Shown here piece after piece: positions 9,346-17,371 of a stretch of DNA of 34,508 nt. Position numbers and translations under genes: made by a program. Origin of the DNA: Rickettsiales bacterium (GTDB taxonomy: Bacteria; Pseudomonadota; Alphaproteobacteria; Rickettsiales; JABSSG01); the NCBI GenBank assembly GCA_020049805.1, contig JAGVLN010000005.1, forward strand, positions 1 to 34,508, in the 5' to 3' direction. Position 1 is the stretch's first letter, and every line of letters begins with the position of its first letter. The notes under the pieces were generated by a model that saw only the letters and a list, made by a program, of their open reading frames with translations, ran no database searches and was not told the origin of the DNA.

Positions 9346-10503
9346 TTATAAAAGTTTAATTAATTCTTGGGTTTTAATACGACATTCTTGATCGAAATTA
9401 ATTACTTGTTCAATAGTGGTGATATTAGTATCAATAGTACGTTCTAGCATTTGTTCAACAATTGTAACAATATCTATAAATCTAATTTTATTTTGTAAAA
9501 AATTATCTATTGCAATTTCATTGCTTGCATTAAGCATTATAGTATACGCATTGCCGGCACTTAAAGCTTTACGACATAAATTTAGTGCTGGAAATAATTG
9601 ATGGTTAGGATGTTCAAATTGAAGAGTGCTAATTTTAGCTAGATCTAACAGTTCGGCTATAACATTGTTACTACGTTTTGGCCAATATAATGCATAAGAT
9701 ATAGGGATTCTCATATCTGCATTACCTAGTTGTGCTAGAGAAGAGCCGTCTTTATAACTAACTAAACTGTGAATTATTGATTGGGGATGAATTAATACCT
9801 CAATTTTATCAGTTGGCATATCAAATAAATAATGGGCTTCGATTATTTCTAATCCTTTATTCATTAAAGTAGCGCAATCTGCTGAAATTTTTGGTCCCAT
9901 TTTCCATTTTGGATGAGCAACTGCTTGTTTAACCGTAACATTTTCTAGTTGCTTTTGGTTGAAGGTACGAAATGGCCCACCAGAAGCTGTTAAAATAATT
10001 TTTTCTATAGAATCTTGATTTCGCCGTTCTAGAACTTGAAAAATCGCATTATGTTCAGAGTCAGTTGGGATCAGATTAACGTTATGTTTTTTGGCTGCAT
10101 CGGTCATGATTTTGCCTGCACATACTAAGCTTTCTTTATTTGCAAGGGCAACATCAGCTCCTTTTGTTATTGATTGATAGGTGGTTCGTAGGCCAGCAGA
10201 ACCAACTATACCTGCTACTATTAAATCATTATTTAGATCACAGGCGGCAAGCATGCCTTCAATGCCTGTAGTAACCTCGATTTTAGTGTGCTGTAATAAT
10301 GTCTTTAGCGGTTTGTAATGAGCTTCGTTATAGATTACAGCCATTTGGGCATTGGTAGTTACGGCTTGTTTAGCTAGTAATTCATAATTATTATTGGCAG
10401 TTAATGCCAAAACCTTAAAGTCATTTTTTGGAGACTTGAGAATAACATCTAAACTGTTGGTTCCTATAGAGCCTGTAGAGCCAAAGATGGAAATTTTTTT
10501 CAT
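9346..10503 (-). CDS. dxr: 1-deoxy-D-xylulose 5-phosphate reductoisomerase
   Basis: Dxr (IspC) converts DXP to MEP with NADPH, the committed step of the non-mevalonate isoprenoid pathway. The 385-aa protein has the NADPH-binding 'ISIFGSTGSIGTNSLDVI' at the N-terminus, 'ALANKESLVCAG', the metal-binding 'PTDSEHNAIFQ' and the flexible-loop region 'SGGPFRTF'. It overlaps the cdsA stop by 4 bases (ATGA). Its place next to uppS is meaningful, because MEP-derived isopentenyl diphosphate is the substrate that UppS elongates into the lipid carrier for peptidoglycan and LPS glycans. Confidence 0.97.
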   Translation of the reverse strand: MKKISIFGSTGSIGTNSLDVILKSPKNDFKVLALTANNNYELLAKQAVTTNAQMAVIYNEAHYKPLKTLLQHTKIEVTTGIEGMLAACDLNNDLIVAGIVGSAGLRTTYQSITKGADVALANKESLVCAGKIMTDAAKKHNVNLIPTDSEHNAIFQVLERRNQDSIEKIILTASGGPFRTFNQKQLENVTVKQAVAHPKWKMGPKISADCATLMNKGLEIIEAHYLFDMPTDKIEVLIHPQSIIHSLVSYKDGSSLAQLGNADMRIPISYALYWPKRSNNVIAELLDLAKISTLQFEHPNHQLFPALNLCRKALSAGNAYTIMLNASNEIAIDNFLQNKIRFIDIVTIVEQMLERTIDTNITTIEQVINFDQECRIKTQELIKLL

Positions 10504-11189
10504 ACTTTAAACAAGTGCCAGTGATCAAAAAATAAGACTAATGCTACCTTTGGGGCAGTAAGAATAATACCATCTACACGGTCTAAAATTCCTCCATGAC
10601 CAGGAATAATATTGCCACTATCTTTAATCTCAAAAATTCTCTTTATCCAGGACTCGATTAGATCTCCTATTTGGGCATAAATAGCTAAGCTAATAGTGAG
10701 CAATATCAGAAATTTAGGGTGATGGGTTCCAATATATTTGCCAGCAAAATAACTAAATACGGCTGCTGAAGCGCAGCCACCAATTAGACCAGACCAGGTT
10801 TTATTAGGGCTAATTTTGGGTAAAAGTTTAGGCCCTCCGACACTTCTACCAACTATATAAGCCATAATATCAGTGACCCATATGGTTAATATAAGCCAAG
10901 CAATAACTCTGTTACCATGGTGCTGAGTCATTACCCAAATTAATGAAGAACAGGGAATAGCTATATAAAATATTGCAATTATTTTCCAAAGTAAACTATG
11001 TTTCATAGTTTTGGATCTAAGCATTTCATTCCATTCGAAAGCCATCAAAATAGCCATGATAGCCACCGTCATATAGAAAATAAATCCTCCAAGATGAATA
11101 ATTAGTAATATAATTGGGGCTAATACAATAGTGGAAAGGCTTCTTATAAAAAAATTACGATTAAAAAAATTGGATTTATTATTGCCCAT
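10500..11189 (-). CDS. cdsA: Phosphatidate cytidylyltransferase CdsA
   Basis: CdsA makes CDP-diacylglycerol from phosphatidate and CTP, the precursor of all bacterial phospholipids. The protein is hydrophobic with several membrane helices and has the C-terminal family signature 'SWIKRIFEIKDSGNIIPGHG' followed by 'GILDRVDG', with the conserved Asp and Lys residues. I chose the ATG at 11189 (229 aa) because GGGAAAG lies about 7 bases upstream of it. The upstream in-frame ATG at 11225 has no ribosome binding site and would overlap uppS by 47 bases instead of 11. It is coupled to dxr by a 4-base overlap. Confidence 0.95.
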   Translation of the reverse strand: MGNNKSNFFNRNFFIRSLSTIVLAPIILLIIHLGGFIFYMTVAIMAILMAFEWNEMLRSKTMKHSLLWKIIAIFYIAIPCSSLIWVMTQHHGNRVIAWLILTIWVTDIMAYIVGRSVGGPKLLPKISPNKTWSGLIGGCASAAVFSYFAGKYIGTHHPKFLILLTISLAIYAQIGDLIESWIKRIFEIKDSGNIIPGHGGILDRVDGIILTAPKVALVLFFDHWHLFKV

Positions 11190-11886
11190 AACGTCTTTCC
11201 CTTTTATTAAATTCTTTAATGGCATGAGTTAGTTCTTTTTTGTTAAAATCTGGCCATAGGGTATGAGTAAAATAAAACTCTGTATAGGCCATCTGCCATA
11301 TTAAAAAATTGCTTATTCTTAATTCTCCACTGGTCCTAATAAGTAAATCAGGATCAGGAATGCCTTTAGTATACAAATAATTATTAAATTGTTCAGTATT
11401 TATTTCCGACAAAGAAATTTTTTCATCCTTGTAATCTTGAGCTATTCTTCTGGCCGCTTCAGTAATTTCTTCGCGACTACCGTAACTTAAAGCCAGTATT
11501 AAATGCATACCAGAATTATTTTTAGTTAGGTTCATTAGATCATTTATAAGCTCTTGCAAGTCGTTATCTAGCTTGCTTAAATTGCCAATAACTTGAACTT
11601 TAATATTATTTTTATGTAATGATTGCGCCTCATTTTTTAAATAATAGCGCAGTAACATCATTAGATTATTTACTTCTTCTTGCGGTCTTTGCCAATTTTC
11701 AGAAGAAAAGGCATAAAGGGTAAGATATTTAAGCTCAAGTTTGTTGCAAGCTGTAACAATTGCACGGGCTACATCGATACCTGCCTTATGGCCAGCTATA
11801 CGTGATAAGTTTCTAGCCTTTGCCCACCTACCATTACCATCCATGACAATAGCAATATGAGTTGGAATTATTAGGTTATCATTCAT
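11179..11886 (-). CDS. uppS: Undecaprenyl diphosphate synthase (cis-prenyltransferase)
   Basis: UppS adds eight isopentenyl units to farnesyl diphosphate, forming the C55 carrier used for peptidoglycan and LPS sugars. The 235-aa protein has the family's five conserved regions, starting with 'HIAIVMDGNGRWAKARNL' (catalytic Asp16), then 'LTLYAFSSENWQRP' and, near the C-terminus, 'DLLIRTSGELRISNFLIW' and 'YTEFYFTHTLWPDF'. No clear Shine-Dalgarno sequence is seen before the ATG. A hairpin lies in the short gap upstream, so its expression may be partly separated from the small gene before it. Confidence 0.97.
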   Translation of the reverse strand: MNDNLIIPTHIAIVMDGNGRWAKARNLSRIAGHKAGIDVARAIVTACNKLELKYLTLYAFSSENWQRPQEEVNNLMMLLRYYLKNEAQSLHKNNIKVQVIGNLSKLDNDLQELINDLMNLTKNNSGMHLILALSYGSREEITEAARRIAQDYKDEKISLSEINTEQFNNYLYTKGIPDPDLLIRTSGELRISNFLIWQMAYTEFYFTHTLWPDFNKKELTHAIKEFNKRERRYGQ

Positions 11887-11901
11887 TTTAATTAAATAAT
11901 T

Positions 11902-11929
11902 TCATCTACATTTAGCTAAATATAGATGA
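11902..11929 (-). terminator. Hairpin between the small gene and uppS (attenuator or weak terminator)
   Basis: TCATCTA (11902-11908) pairs with TAGATGA (11923-11929). After one mismatch the inner ATTTAG/CTAAAT also pairs with itself. On the minus strand it is followed by an A/T-rich stretch without a clean T-run, so it is a stem-loop that could weaken or process transcripts rather than a full terminator. Confidence 0.4.
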
Positions 11930-11931
11930 GA

Positions 11932-12243
11932 TTATGCATATAGCAAATCTTTTGCAAGTTTAGTAATAAATTTCTCATTAATTTTTGGAATTTTTTTATT
12001 CCTGATAGAAGATTTTTGTTGTTTATATAATTTAAGTACATTTCTTCTTAGTACAAAAAGATCGTAATCAATTAAACCGCAAATAAAAGGCAACAGTTCA
12101 TTTTTACCAAATAAAAATAATCGAGCTTCGTTAAAAGTTTTTTTGTTAGGCGGGGATAATAAATCAATCACATGTTGCTTAATGCATGCCCGCCATAATC
12201 TTATCTCACCTGCTATTTCCTTATCATTTAAAAAACAGTACAT
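11932..12243 (-). CDS. Small conserved-looking protein of unknown function (103 aa)
   Basis: I do not recognise this gene with certainty. It encodes a basic 103-aa soluble protein with no signal peptide or membrane helix. The order 'RLWRACIKQHVIDLL', then 'EARLFLFG', then 'FICGLIDYDLFVLRRNVLKL' follows the layout of small alphaproteobacterial proteins with 'LW-x-A-(I/V)-x-Q' at the start, a middle EAR motif and a helix ending in Leu-Arg-Arg. That is a memory-based resemblance, not a search result. AGGA lies 6-9 bases upstream of the ATG. It is the first gene of the envelope cluster, 45 bases upstream of uppS. Confidence 0.65.
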   Translation of the reverse strand: MYCFLNDKEIAGEIRLWRACIKQHVIDLLSPPNKKTFNEARLFLFGKNELLPFICGLIDYDLFVLRRNVLKLYKQQKSSIRNKKIPKINEKFITKLAKDLLYA

Positions 12244-12549
12244 ATCAATTCCTAATATCTTATCAAGTTTAATAAATTATTTTGTAGTTAAGTTTATTGT
12301 TAAGTTATAGTTCATCATGATTTCTAAAATGCCTCTAATACAGCTATTTGCAGTACTTTCAGTCTACAGTTAAAAATCATAACTTAAAATTAACCTAAGT
12401 GATATTTACACTAAAAGTGTTAATACTTCGTTAACAAAATAAAAATAAATCAATTTTTTTGCAAAAATAAGTGCGATAAATATAAGGTCTCTAAAATCAA
12501 AAGTTAAATTCTATATTGAAATATGTGAGGTAGAGAAATTATATGCAAT
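12244..12549. other. Long intergenic region with TTAA elements
   Basis: With the terminator at 12550-12585 this is the largest gene-free stretch (12244-12613). I see no protein gene in it. It holds several TTAA half-sites, one TTAA-N7-TTAAC box, a short dyad ACACT-AAA-AGTGT (12408-12420), a plus-strand promoter-like pair at 12459-12486 and the upstream region of the 103-aa gene. A minus-strand TAAATA (12408-12403) lies 11 bases beyond the TTAA box and could be a -10 for the envelope cluster, with a leader of about 150 bases. Confidence 0.5.
12420..12434. promoter_or_regulatory. CtrA-type box TTAA-N7-TTAAC
   Basis: TTAA (12420-12423), seven bases, TTAA (12431-12434) followed by C matches the classical CtrA recognition sequence of alphaproteobacteria. 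It reads as TTAA-N7-TTAAC on both strands except for flanking bases. Chance matches are not rare in AT-rich DNA, so this is suggestive only. Confidence 0.4.
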
Positions 12550-12585
12550 AAAAAATAGGGAATATTTTAATACTCCCTATTTTTT
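12459..12585 (+). ncRNA. Candidate small RNA with own promoter and terminator
   Basis: On the plus strand TTGCAA (12459-12464), a 16-base spacer and TATAAG (12481-12486) form a sigma-70-like promoter. A transcript from about 12493 would end at the strong hairpin at 12550-12585, giving an RNA of about 90 bases. Inside is only a three-codon frame (ATG CAA TAA at 12543-12551) with GAGG 12 bases upstream, so a noncoding RNA is more likely than a peptide. The hairpin also serves the gene on the other strand, so it is not independent evidence for an RNA gene. Confidence 0.3.
12550..12585 (-). terminator. Bidirectional rho-independent terminator
   Basis: AAAAAATAGGGA (12550-12561) and TCCCTATTTTTT (12574-12585) form a perfect 12-bp stem with a 12-base loop. 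The A-run on one side and T-run on the other make it work in both directions. On the minus strand it ends the 209-aa gene about 30 bases after its stop codon. Confidence 0.85.
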
Positions 12586-12613
12586 ATTATATAATCTTGA
12601 GGAAAATATATTG

Positions 12614-13243
12614 TTAGTCTCTATGCGCGCCTTTATCTTGGGGTTTCACAGGTGGACGATATTTGCCAGCGTTAGCTTGAGCCGCAAGCTTAGCAGATTG
12701 AGCAATAGTTCTGCCTGCTTCTTTTACTGCATACTTAGCAGCTTCATCAAATAATTGTGCAGGTTTTTGCATGCCAGTAATAGAACGGAAAAATCTAGCT
12801 ATATCACCTAAAAATGCTTGAATGCCAGTCGAAATAGTTCTTTGACTTAATTCTGCAAATGGTTGTTTGGATTTTTCTTGCTCTTTCCCTAATTGATTTA
12901 CAGTTTTTATTATTAAGTCTGCCAATATTTTTTGCTTATCTTTAGGAAGATGTTCAATAGAAAATTCTGGGTTTACCTTCTTTACAATAGCTTCTATTGC
13001 ATCATAAACAATCGTTAGTGCTTTACCATTTTCTCTTCTAACTAGTTCGTGATTACTTTCCCATTTTTTTCCTTCTTCACTTCCTGTTTTAGGTGCTGTA
13101 ACATGTTCAGATTCTTTTGATGCAGGTGATTCTGATAACCAATGTGCTCTAGCTTCCGCAAATCCTTTATTAATTTCATCTATTACAAAGTTATAACTTC
13201 TTACAAGTTCTTCTTTACTAGGCATTGATGGTGAAGTTGGCAT
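12614..13243 (-). CDS. Unrecognised 209-aa protein, Ala/Lys-rich with basic C-terminal tail
   Basis: I do not recognise this protein. It has no signal peptide or membrane helix. It is predicted mostly helical, with a low-complexity N-terminus rich in Ser, Pro and Glu, a charged middle, and a C-terminal half rich in Ala and Lys ('EAAKYAVKEAGRTIAQSAKL'), ending in a Pro- and Lys-rich tail ('KYRPPVKPQDKGAHRD'). GAGGAC upstream of the ATG is a good ribosome binding site, and a terminator follows the stop, so it is a real single gene. It lies downstream of dnaJ but appears to have its own promoter. The basic tail and Ala-rich composition resemble the large unknown protein at 22153-25917. A secreted protein or effector is possible but unproven. 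Confidence 0.75.
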   Translation of the reverse strand: MPTSPSMPSKEELVRSYNFVIDEINKGFAEARAHWLSESPASKESEHVTAPKTGSEEGKKWESNHELVRRENGKALTIVYDAIEAIVKKVNPEFSIEHLPKDKQKILADLIIKTVNQLGKEQEKSKQPFAELSQRTISTGIQAFLGDIARFFRSITGMQKPAQLFDEAAKYAVKEAGRTIAQSAKLAAQANAGKYRPPVKPQDKGAHRD

Positions 13244-13288
13244 TTTGTCCTCATTAATTTAATTGTTAATCTTGATAGATTTAAGAAA

Positions 13289-13320
13289 ATCATAAACTAG
13301 GAAGATTAATAATTAGTTAA
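13289..13320 (-). promoter_or_regulatory. Promoter of the 209-aa gene with CtrA-type box
   Basis: On the minus strand a TTAA-N7-TTAA box (13320-13306) is followed after 11 bases by TATGAT (13294-13289), a near-consensus -10. The box covers the place where a -35 would lie with a 17-base spacer (13317-13312), which itself has no good -35 hexamer. Activator-dependent promoters often look like this. The transcript would start about 40 bases before the ATG. Confidence 0.4.
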
Positions 13321-13340
13321 TGAGAAATGCGCTAAAGCAT

Positions 13341-14483
13341 TTAATCGAATAAATCTTTTACTTTTTTAAAGAAACTATCAGAATTTGGATTTGAATTATT
13401 CGAAGATAGGCCATCAAATTCTTTAAGCAATTCAATTTGCTTTTTAGTTAGTTTAACCGGAGTCTCTACTTGAACATGAACATATAAATCACCGCGCGAT
13501 GATGATCTCATTTTAGGCATGCCTTTACCTTTAAGCCTAAATTTATCATTAGGCTGGGTGCCAGCTGGAATAGATAATTTTACTTTAGTACCTTCAATTA
13601 CTGGAACTTCAATTTCACCGCCAATTGCAGCTGTTACCATTTTTATCGGAATGGTACAATTTAGATCATTATTTTCACGGTTAAATAAAGCATTAGATTT
13701 TATTGAAATGAAAATATATAAGTCTCCTGGAGGTCCATCATGGCTACCAGGTTCACCTTCGCCGCTTAACCTTATTCTTGTGCCTTCTTCAACTCCCGCA
13801 GGGATTTGTACAGATAAGGTACGTTCTTTGCGAACTTTTCCAGAACCATGACATTTTTTACACGGATTTTTTATAACCTTACCTTCACCCCCGCAAGTAT
13901 GACAAGTTCTTTCAATAGTAAAAAATCCTTGCTGGGCTCGAACTCTTCCTATGCCATTACAAGTAGAGCATTTAGAAACTTCTGAGTCGGAGCTGCCGGT
14001 ACCATTGCAACTATCGCATTTGGCGGCAGCCGTAAAAGTAATTTTTTCGGTTTTACCATGGAATGCTTCTTCAAGAGTAATTTGCATATTATAACGCAAA
14101 TCGGCACCTCTTATTGCATGATGCCCTCTTTGACCTCTTTGTTGACCAAAATCACCGAAAAAATCGTTAAAGATATCAGAAAAATTTCCTCCGAATTCGA
14201 ATCCTTCAAACCCAGGGTGACTTCCTCCTCCACCGCCTGGCCTAAAACCAGCTCCTTGTTCAAAGGCGCTATGACCAAAACGATCATAAGCAGCTTTTTT
14301 TTGTGGATCTTTTAAAACATCATAAGCGGCATTAATTTCTTGGAAAGTTTTGGCAGCATTAGGATCATTTGGGTTGCGATCAGGATGATACTTCATCGCT
14401 AGTTTACGATAAGCCTTTTTTAGCTCGTCTGCACTTGCATCTTTGTTCACACCTAAAAGTTCATAATAATCTTTTTTGCTCAT
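13341..14483 (-). CDS. dnaJ: Co-chaperone DnaJ
   Basis: DnaJ delivers unfolded clients to DnaK and stimulates its ATPase. The 380-aa protein has a J-domain (about 4-70) with the HPD motif at 33-35, a Gly/Phe-rich linker (about 75-120), and a zinc domain with all four CxxCxGxG motifs ([32 protein letters not shown]). Two C-terminal client-binding domains follow. GGGAAG is the ribosome binding site. It follows dnaK after 76 bases that contain a strong hairpin. A small stem (AAATGC/GCATTT, 13325-13342) overlaps its stop codon. Confidence 0.98.
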   Translation of the reverse strand: MSKKDYYELLGVNKDASADELKKAYRKLAMKYHPDRNPNDPNAAKTFQEINAAYDVLKDPQKKAAYDRFGHSAFEQGAGFRPGGGGGSHPGFEGFEFGGNFSDIFNDFFGDFGQQRGQRGHHAIRGADLRYNMQITLEEAFHGKTEKITFTAAAKCDSCNGTGSSDSEVSKCSTCNGIGRVRAQQGFFTIERTCHTCGGEGKVIKNPCKKCHGSGKVRKERTLSVQIPAGVEEGTRIRLSGEGEPGSHDGPPGDLYIFISIKSNALFNRENNDLNCTIPIKMVTAAIGGEIEVPVIEGTKVKLSIPAGTQPNDKFRLKGKGMPKMRSSSRGDLYVHVQVETPVKLTKKQIELLKEFDGLSSNNSNPNSDSFFKKVKDLFD

Positions 14484-14501
14484 TTCTTCCCGTTAAATAT
14501 A

Positions 14502-14542
14502 CAGAAAAATCTACCCAAAATGATTTGGTGTAGATTTTTCTG
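14502..14542 (-). terminator. Long hairpin between dnaK and dnaJ
   Basis: A 13-bp perfect stem (14502-14514 with 14530-14542) continues past a one-base bulge into CCAAA/TTTGG (515-519 with 524-528), closing on a four-base loop. On the minus strand no clear T-run follows, so it probably acts as a partial terminator or RNA processing and stability element that lowers dnaJ relative to dnaK. Confidence 0.6.
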
Positions 14543-14559
14543 AGCTTAGATTTTTATAC

Positions 14560-16467
14560 TTATTTGTCTTTATCTTCGTCTTTTTTCACTTCTTCATATT
14601 CAGCATCAACGAATTTATCATCTGGAGAATATGCTTCAGCATCTCCTTTTTTTGCTGCTTCTTGCTCATTTTTATTCATGAACTCACCGATTTTCATTGC
14701 TGATTTCATCAAATCCTGAGTTTTTGCTTCAATGTCTGCTTTGTTTTCACTCTTTAGAGCTTCTTTTAAGGCAGCAACATCTGCTTCAATGGTTTTTTTG
14801 GTACTATCATCAATTTGGCTACCATGTTCATTTAAGCTTTTTTCAGTAGTATGAATTAAACCTTCAGCATGGTTGCGTGCTTCAACTAATTCCTTGCGTT
14901 GCTTGTCAGCTTCCGCATTGGATTCTGCATCTTTGACCATTTTTTCAATATCATCTTTAGATAAGCCACCAGAAGCCTGAATAGTAATTTTCTGCTCTTT
15001 GCCACTGGATTTATCCTTAGCAGATACGTTTAATATACCATTTGCGTCAATATCAAAAGTCACTTCTATTTGTGGCATGCCTCTTGGTGCAGGTGGAATA
15101 TTTTCAAGATTAAATTGTCCAAGTAACTTATTATCAGCAGCCATATCTCTTTCACCTTGGAATACCCTAATTGTCACTGCAGTTTGATTGTCATCAGCTG
15201 TAGAAAACACTTGGCTTTTCTTTGTAGGAATAGTGGTATTACGGTCAATAAGTCGAGTAAACACCCCACCTAGAGTTTCAATACCAATTGATAATGGTGC
15301 AACGTCAAGTAATAATACATCTTTTACATCGCCTTGCAATATACCGCCTTGAATTGCTGCTCCAAGTGCTACTACCTCGTCTGGATTTACTCCTCGATGT
15401 GGCTCACGACCAAAGAACTCTTTAACTTGTTGGATAATTTTTGGTACTCTGGTCATACCACCAACTAGAACTACTTCTTGTATATCACTAACTTTTAGGC
15501 CAGCATCTTTGAGAGCTTTTTTGCAAGGCTCAATAGTTTTATTAATTAAATCCTCTACTAAACTTTCAAATTTAGCTCTGGTTAATTTAAGATTTAAATG
15601 TTTTGGGCCGCTAGCATCAGCTGTGATATAAGGTAAGTTGATTTCGGTTTCCATAGAGCTGGAAAGTTCAATTTTTGCTTTTTCAGCAGCTTCTTTTAAA
15701 CGTTGTAAAGCTAATGGATCTTTAGAAAGATCAATACCGCTTTCTTTTTTAAACTCACTAGTAATATGTTCTATTAATCTAAAGTCAAAATCTTCACCGC
15801 CTAAGAAAGTATCACCATTAGTGGATTTAACTTCAAACACGCCATCACCAATTTCTAATATAGAAACGTCAAAAGTACCACCACCTAAATCATATACCGC
15901 GATAGTTTTAGCTGTAGTTTTATCCAAACCATATGCTAAAGCAGCAGCTGTAGGTTCGTTAATGATACGTAAAACCTCTAACCCAGCAATTTTACCAGCA
16001 TCTTTAGTAGCTTGTCTTTGTGAGTCATTAAAATAAGCCGGTACTGTGATTACAGCTTTAGTTACTGTTTCACCTAGGAAATTTTCAGCTGTTTCTTTCA
16101 TTTTTTGTAAAATGAATGCACTAATTTGGCTTGGGGAATATTTTTTACTATTAATGTCAACCCATGCATCACCATTTGAATGTTTAATAATATTATAAGG
16201 AACTAATTTCTTATCCTTTTGAGTTGTTGGATCGTCATATGCCCTACCAATCAATCTTTTAATAGCAAATATTGTATTTTTTGGATTAGTTACAGCTTGT
16301 CTTTTTGCAGCTTCTCCAACTAACATTTCACCAGTTTCAGTAAATGCAACCATAGAAGGTGTAGTTCTTTTACCTTCAGCGTTTTCAATAACGCGAGGAT
16401 TTTTGCCATCCATAACTGCAACGCAAGAATTTGTTGTACCAAGGTCTATACCTATAACTTTACTCAT
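14560..16467 (-). CDS. dnaK: Molecular chaperone DnaK (Hsp70)
   Basis: DnaK is the ATP-driven Hsp70 chaperone. The 635-aa protein has the N-terminal ATPase domain starting '[18 protein letters not shown]', the second phosphate loop '[16 protein letters not shown]', '[13 protein letters not shown]', the linker 'DVLLLDV', the substrate-binding domain and the helical lid. It ends in an acidic Asp/Lys tail with '[15 protein letters not shown]', close to the typical EEV-type ending. AGGAG is the ribosome binding site. A promoter lies in the 104-base gap upstream. The order dnaK-dnaJ is standard; grpE is not in the window. Confidence 0.98.
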   Translation of the reverse strand: MSKVIGIDLGTTNSCVAVMDGKNPRVIENAEGKRTTPSMVAFTETGEMLVGEAAKRQAVTNPKNTIFAIKRLIGRAYDDPTTQKDKKLVPYNIIKHSNGDAWVDINSKKYSPSQISAFILQKMKETAENFLGETVTKAVITVPAYFNDSQRQATKDAGKIAGLEVLRIINEPTAAALAYGLDKTTAKTIAVYDLGGGTFDVSILEIGDGVFEVKSTNGDTFLGGEDFDFRLIEHITSEFKKESGIDLSKDPLALQRLKEAAEKAKIELSSSMETEINLPYITADASGPKHLNLKLTRAKFESLVEDLINKTIEPCKKALKDAGLKVSDIQEVVLVGGMTRVPKIIQQVKEFFGREPHRGVNPDEVVALGAAIQGGILQGDVKDVLLLDVAPLSIGIETLGGVFTRLIDRNTTIPTKKSQVFSTADDNQTAVTIRVFQGERDMAADNKLLGQFNLENIPPAPRGMPQIEVTFDIDANGILNVSAKDKSSGKEQKITIQASGGLSKDDIEKMVKDAESNAEADKQRKELVEARNHAEGLIHTTEKSLNEHGSQIDDSTKKTIEADVAALKEALKSENKADIEAKTQDLMKSAMKIGEFMNKNEQEAAKKGDAEAYSPDDKFVDAEYEEVKKDEDKDK

Positions 16468-16507
16468 TAAATTTCTCCTATTTGTTAAGAATTATCTGTT
16501 GCAATTA

Positions 16508-16536
16508 GATATAGGTATCGTTTTTTTCTATTGCAA
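16508..16536 (-). promoter_or_regulatory. dnaK promoter
   Basis: The minus strand reads TTGCAA (16536-16531), 17 bases, TATATC (16513-16508). The same stretch can be read as CTTGCAA, about 16 bases, then CCTATATCT, which has some likeness to heat-shock sigma-32 promoters (CTTGAA and CCCCAT). It could serve either sigma factor. The transcript would start about 34 bases before the dnaK ATG. Confidence 0.55.
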
Positions 16537-16571
16537 GAGTAATAAATAAAAATTTTATAAGTTTATTTTGT

Positions 16572-17024
16572 TTACTTATGATATGGGTGCCCTGAGATAA
16601 TAGTTTGGGCTCGATATAATTGTTCGAGTAACATAACTCTCGCTAATTTATGAGACATGGTCATCTTACCTAGAGCTAGTACATAATTAGCTTTATTTAA
16701 TAATATAGGATCATGGCCATAAGCACCGCCTATAGCAAAGGCAATATTAGCTTGCCCATTATTTTGTAAATTTCCTATATATTTAGCAAATTCTTCAGAA
16801 GTAAGATTTTTCCCTGTTTCATCTAAAGTAATTAAAAAGTAATTTTTTGGTATTGATTGTAATAGTAGTTGCGATTCTTGCTGTTTTCGATTAGTGCCAG
16901 ATTTTTTATCTGATAATTCTACTATCTCTAATTTCCATTGAAAACGTTTACGGTATTCATTAATAATTTGCTGTTCTGGTTCTTGGCGGCTTATTTTACC
17001 AATCGTTGTTATTAAGATGTTCAT
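16572..17024 (-). CDS. rlmH: 23S rRNA pseudouridine-1915 N3-methyltransferase RlmH
   Basis: RlmH is a small SPOUT-fold methyltransferase that modifies pseudouridine 1915 in helix 69 of 23S rRNA. The sequence has the family's 'FAIGGAYGHD' (the SAM-binding knot, usually IGGADG or similar), 'MTMSHKLARVMLLEQLYRA' and the C-terminal 'GHPYHK'. The ATG at 17024 overlaps the rsfS stop as TAATG and gives 150 aa beginning 'MNILITTIGK', the usual family start. An ATG seven codons upstream (17045) is in frame but would extend into rsfS and adds residues not typical of the family. Confidence 0.95.
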   Translation of the reverse strand: MNILITTIGKISRQEPEQQIINEYRKRFQWKLEIVELSDKKSGTNRKQQESQLLLQSIPKNYFLITLDETGKNLTSEEFAKYIGNLQNNGQANIAFAIGGAYGHDPILLNKANYVLALGKMTMSHKLARVMLLEQLYRAQTIISGHPYHK

Positions 17025-17371
17025 TAATGCTTTTTCTTTTGCCAAATTTCTTCAAGTTTAAATGTTTCACGCGCTTCTGGTTGAAAAACATGCACAATCA
17101 CATCTCCAGCGTCAATTAAAACCCATTGACAATTTTCCGTGCCTTCAATTGCAATATTTGCTGCACCTGCTTCTTGGAAAGCTTGTTCTAAATTATCTGC
17201 AATAGATTTAACATGGCGGTTTGAAGTTCCAGTGGCCATATACATATAGTCACAAATAGAACTTTTACCCACTAAATCAATTTTTATAATATTTTCTGCT
17301 TTACTGTCATGTAATTGTTTTTCGACCAGAATAGCAAAGGCTTCACTTATAGTTTTAGTTTTTTTTGTCAT
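17024..17371 (-). CDS. rsfS: Ribosome silencing factor RsfS
   Basis: RsfS (the DUF143/Iojap family) binds ribosomal protein uL14 and keeps the subunits apart when nutrients are low. The 115-aa protein shows 'IDLVGKSSICDYMYMATGTS' in two parts, 'NRHVKSIADNLEQAFQEAG' and the C-terminal 'WVLIDAGDVIVHVFQPEAR' with 'FKLEEIW'. It overlaps nadD by 17 bases and rlmH by 3, the common nadD-rsfS-rlmH order. Confidence 0.96.
   Translation of the reverse strand: MTKKTKTISEAFAILVEKQLHDSKAENIIKIDLVGKSSICDYMYMATGTSNRHVKSIADNLEQAFQEAGAANIAIEGTENCQWVLIDAGDVIVHVFQPEARETFKLEEIWQKKKH

Noticed and set aside
12543-12551. Mini-frame ATG CAA TAA with GAGG upstream, possible leader peptide
   Set aside because: It is two codons long, the spacing from GAGG is long, and no gene follows on the plus strand that it could regulate.
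15638-16036. 132-codon plus-strand frame opposite dnaK
   Set aside because: It is a by-product of the codon bias of dnaK on the other strand. It has no ribosome binding site and no family.
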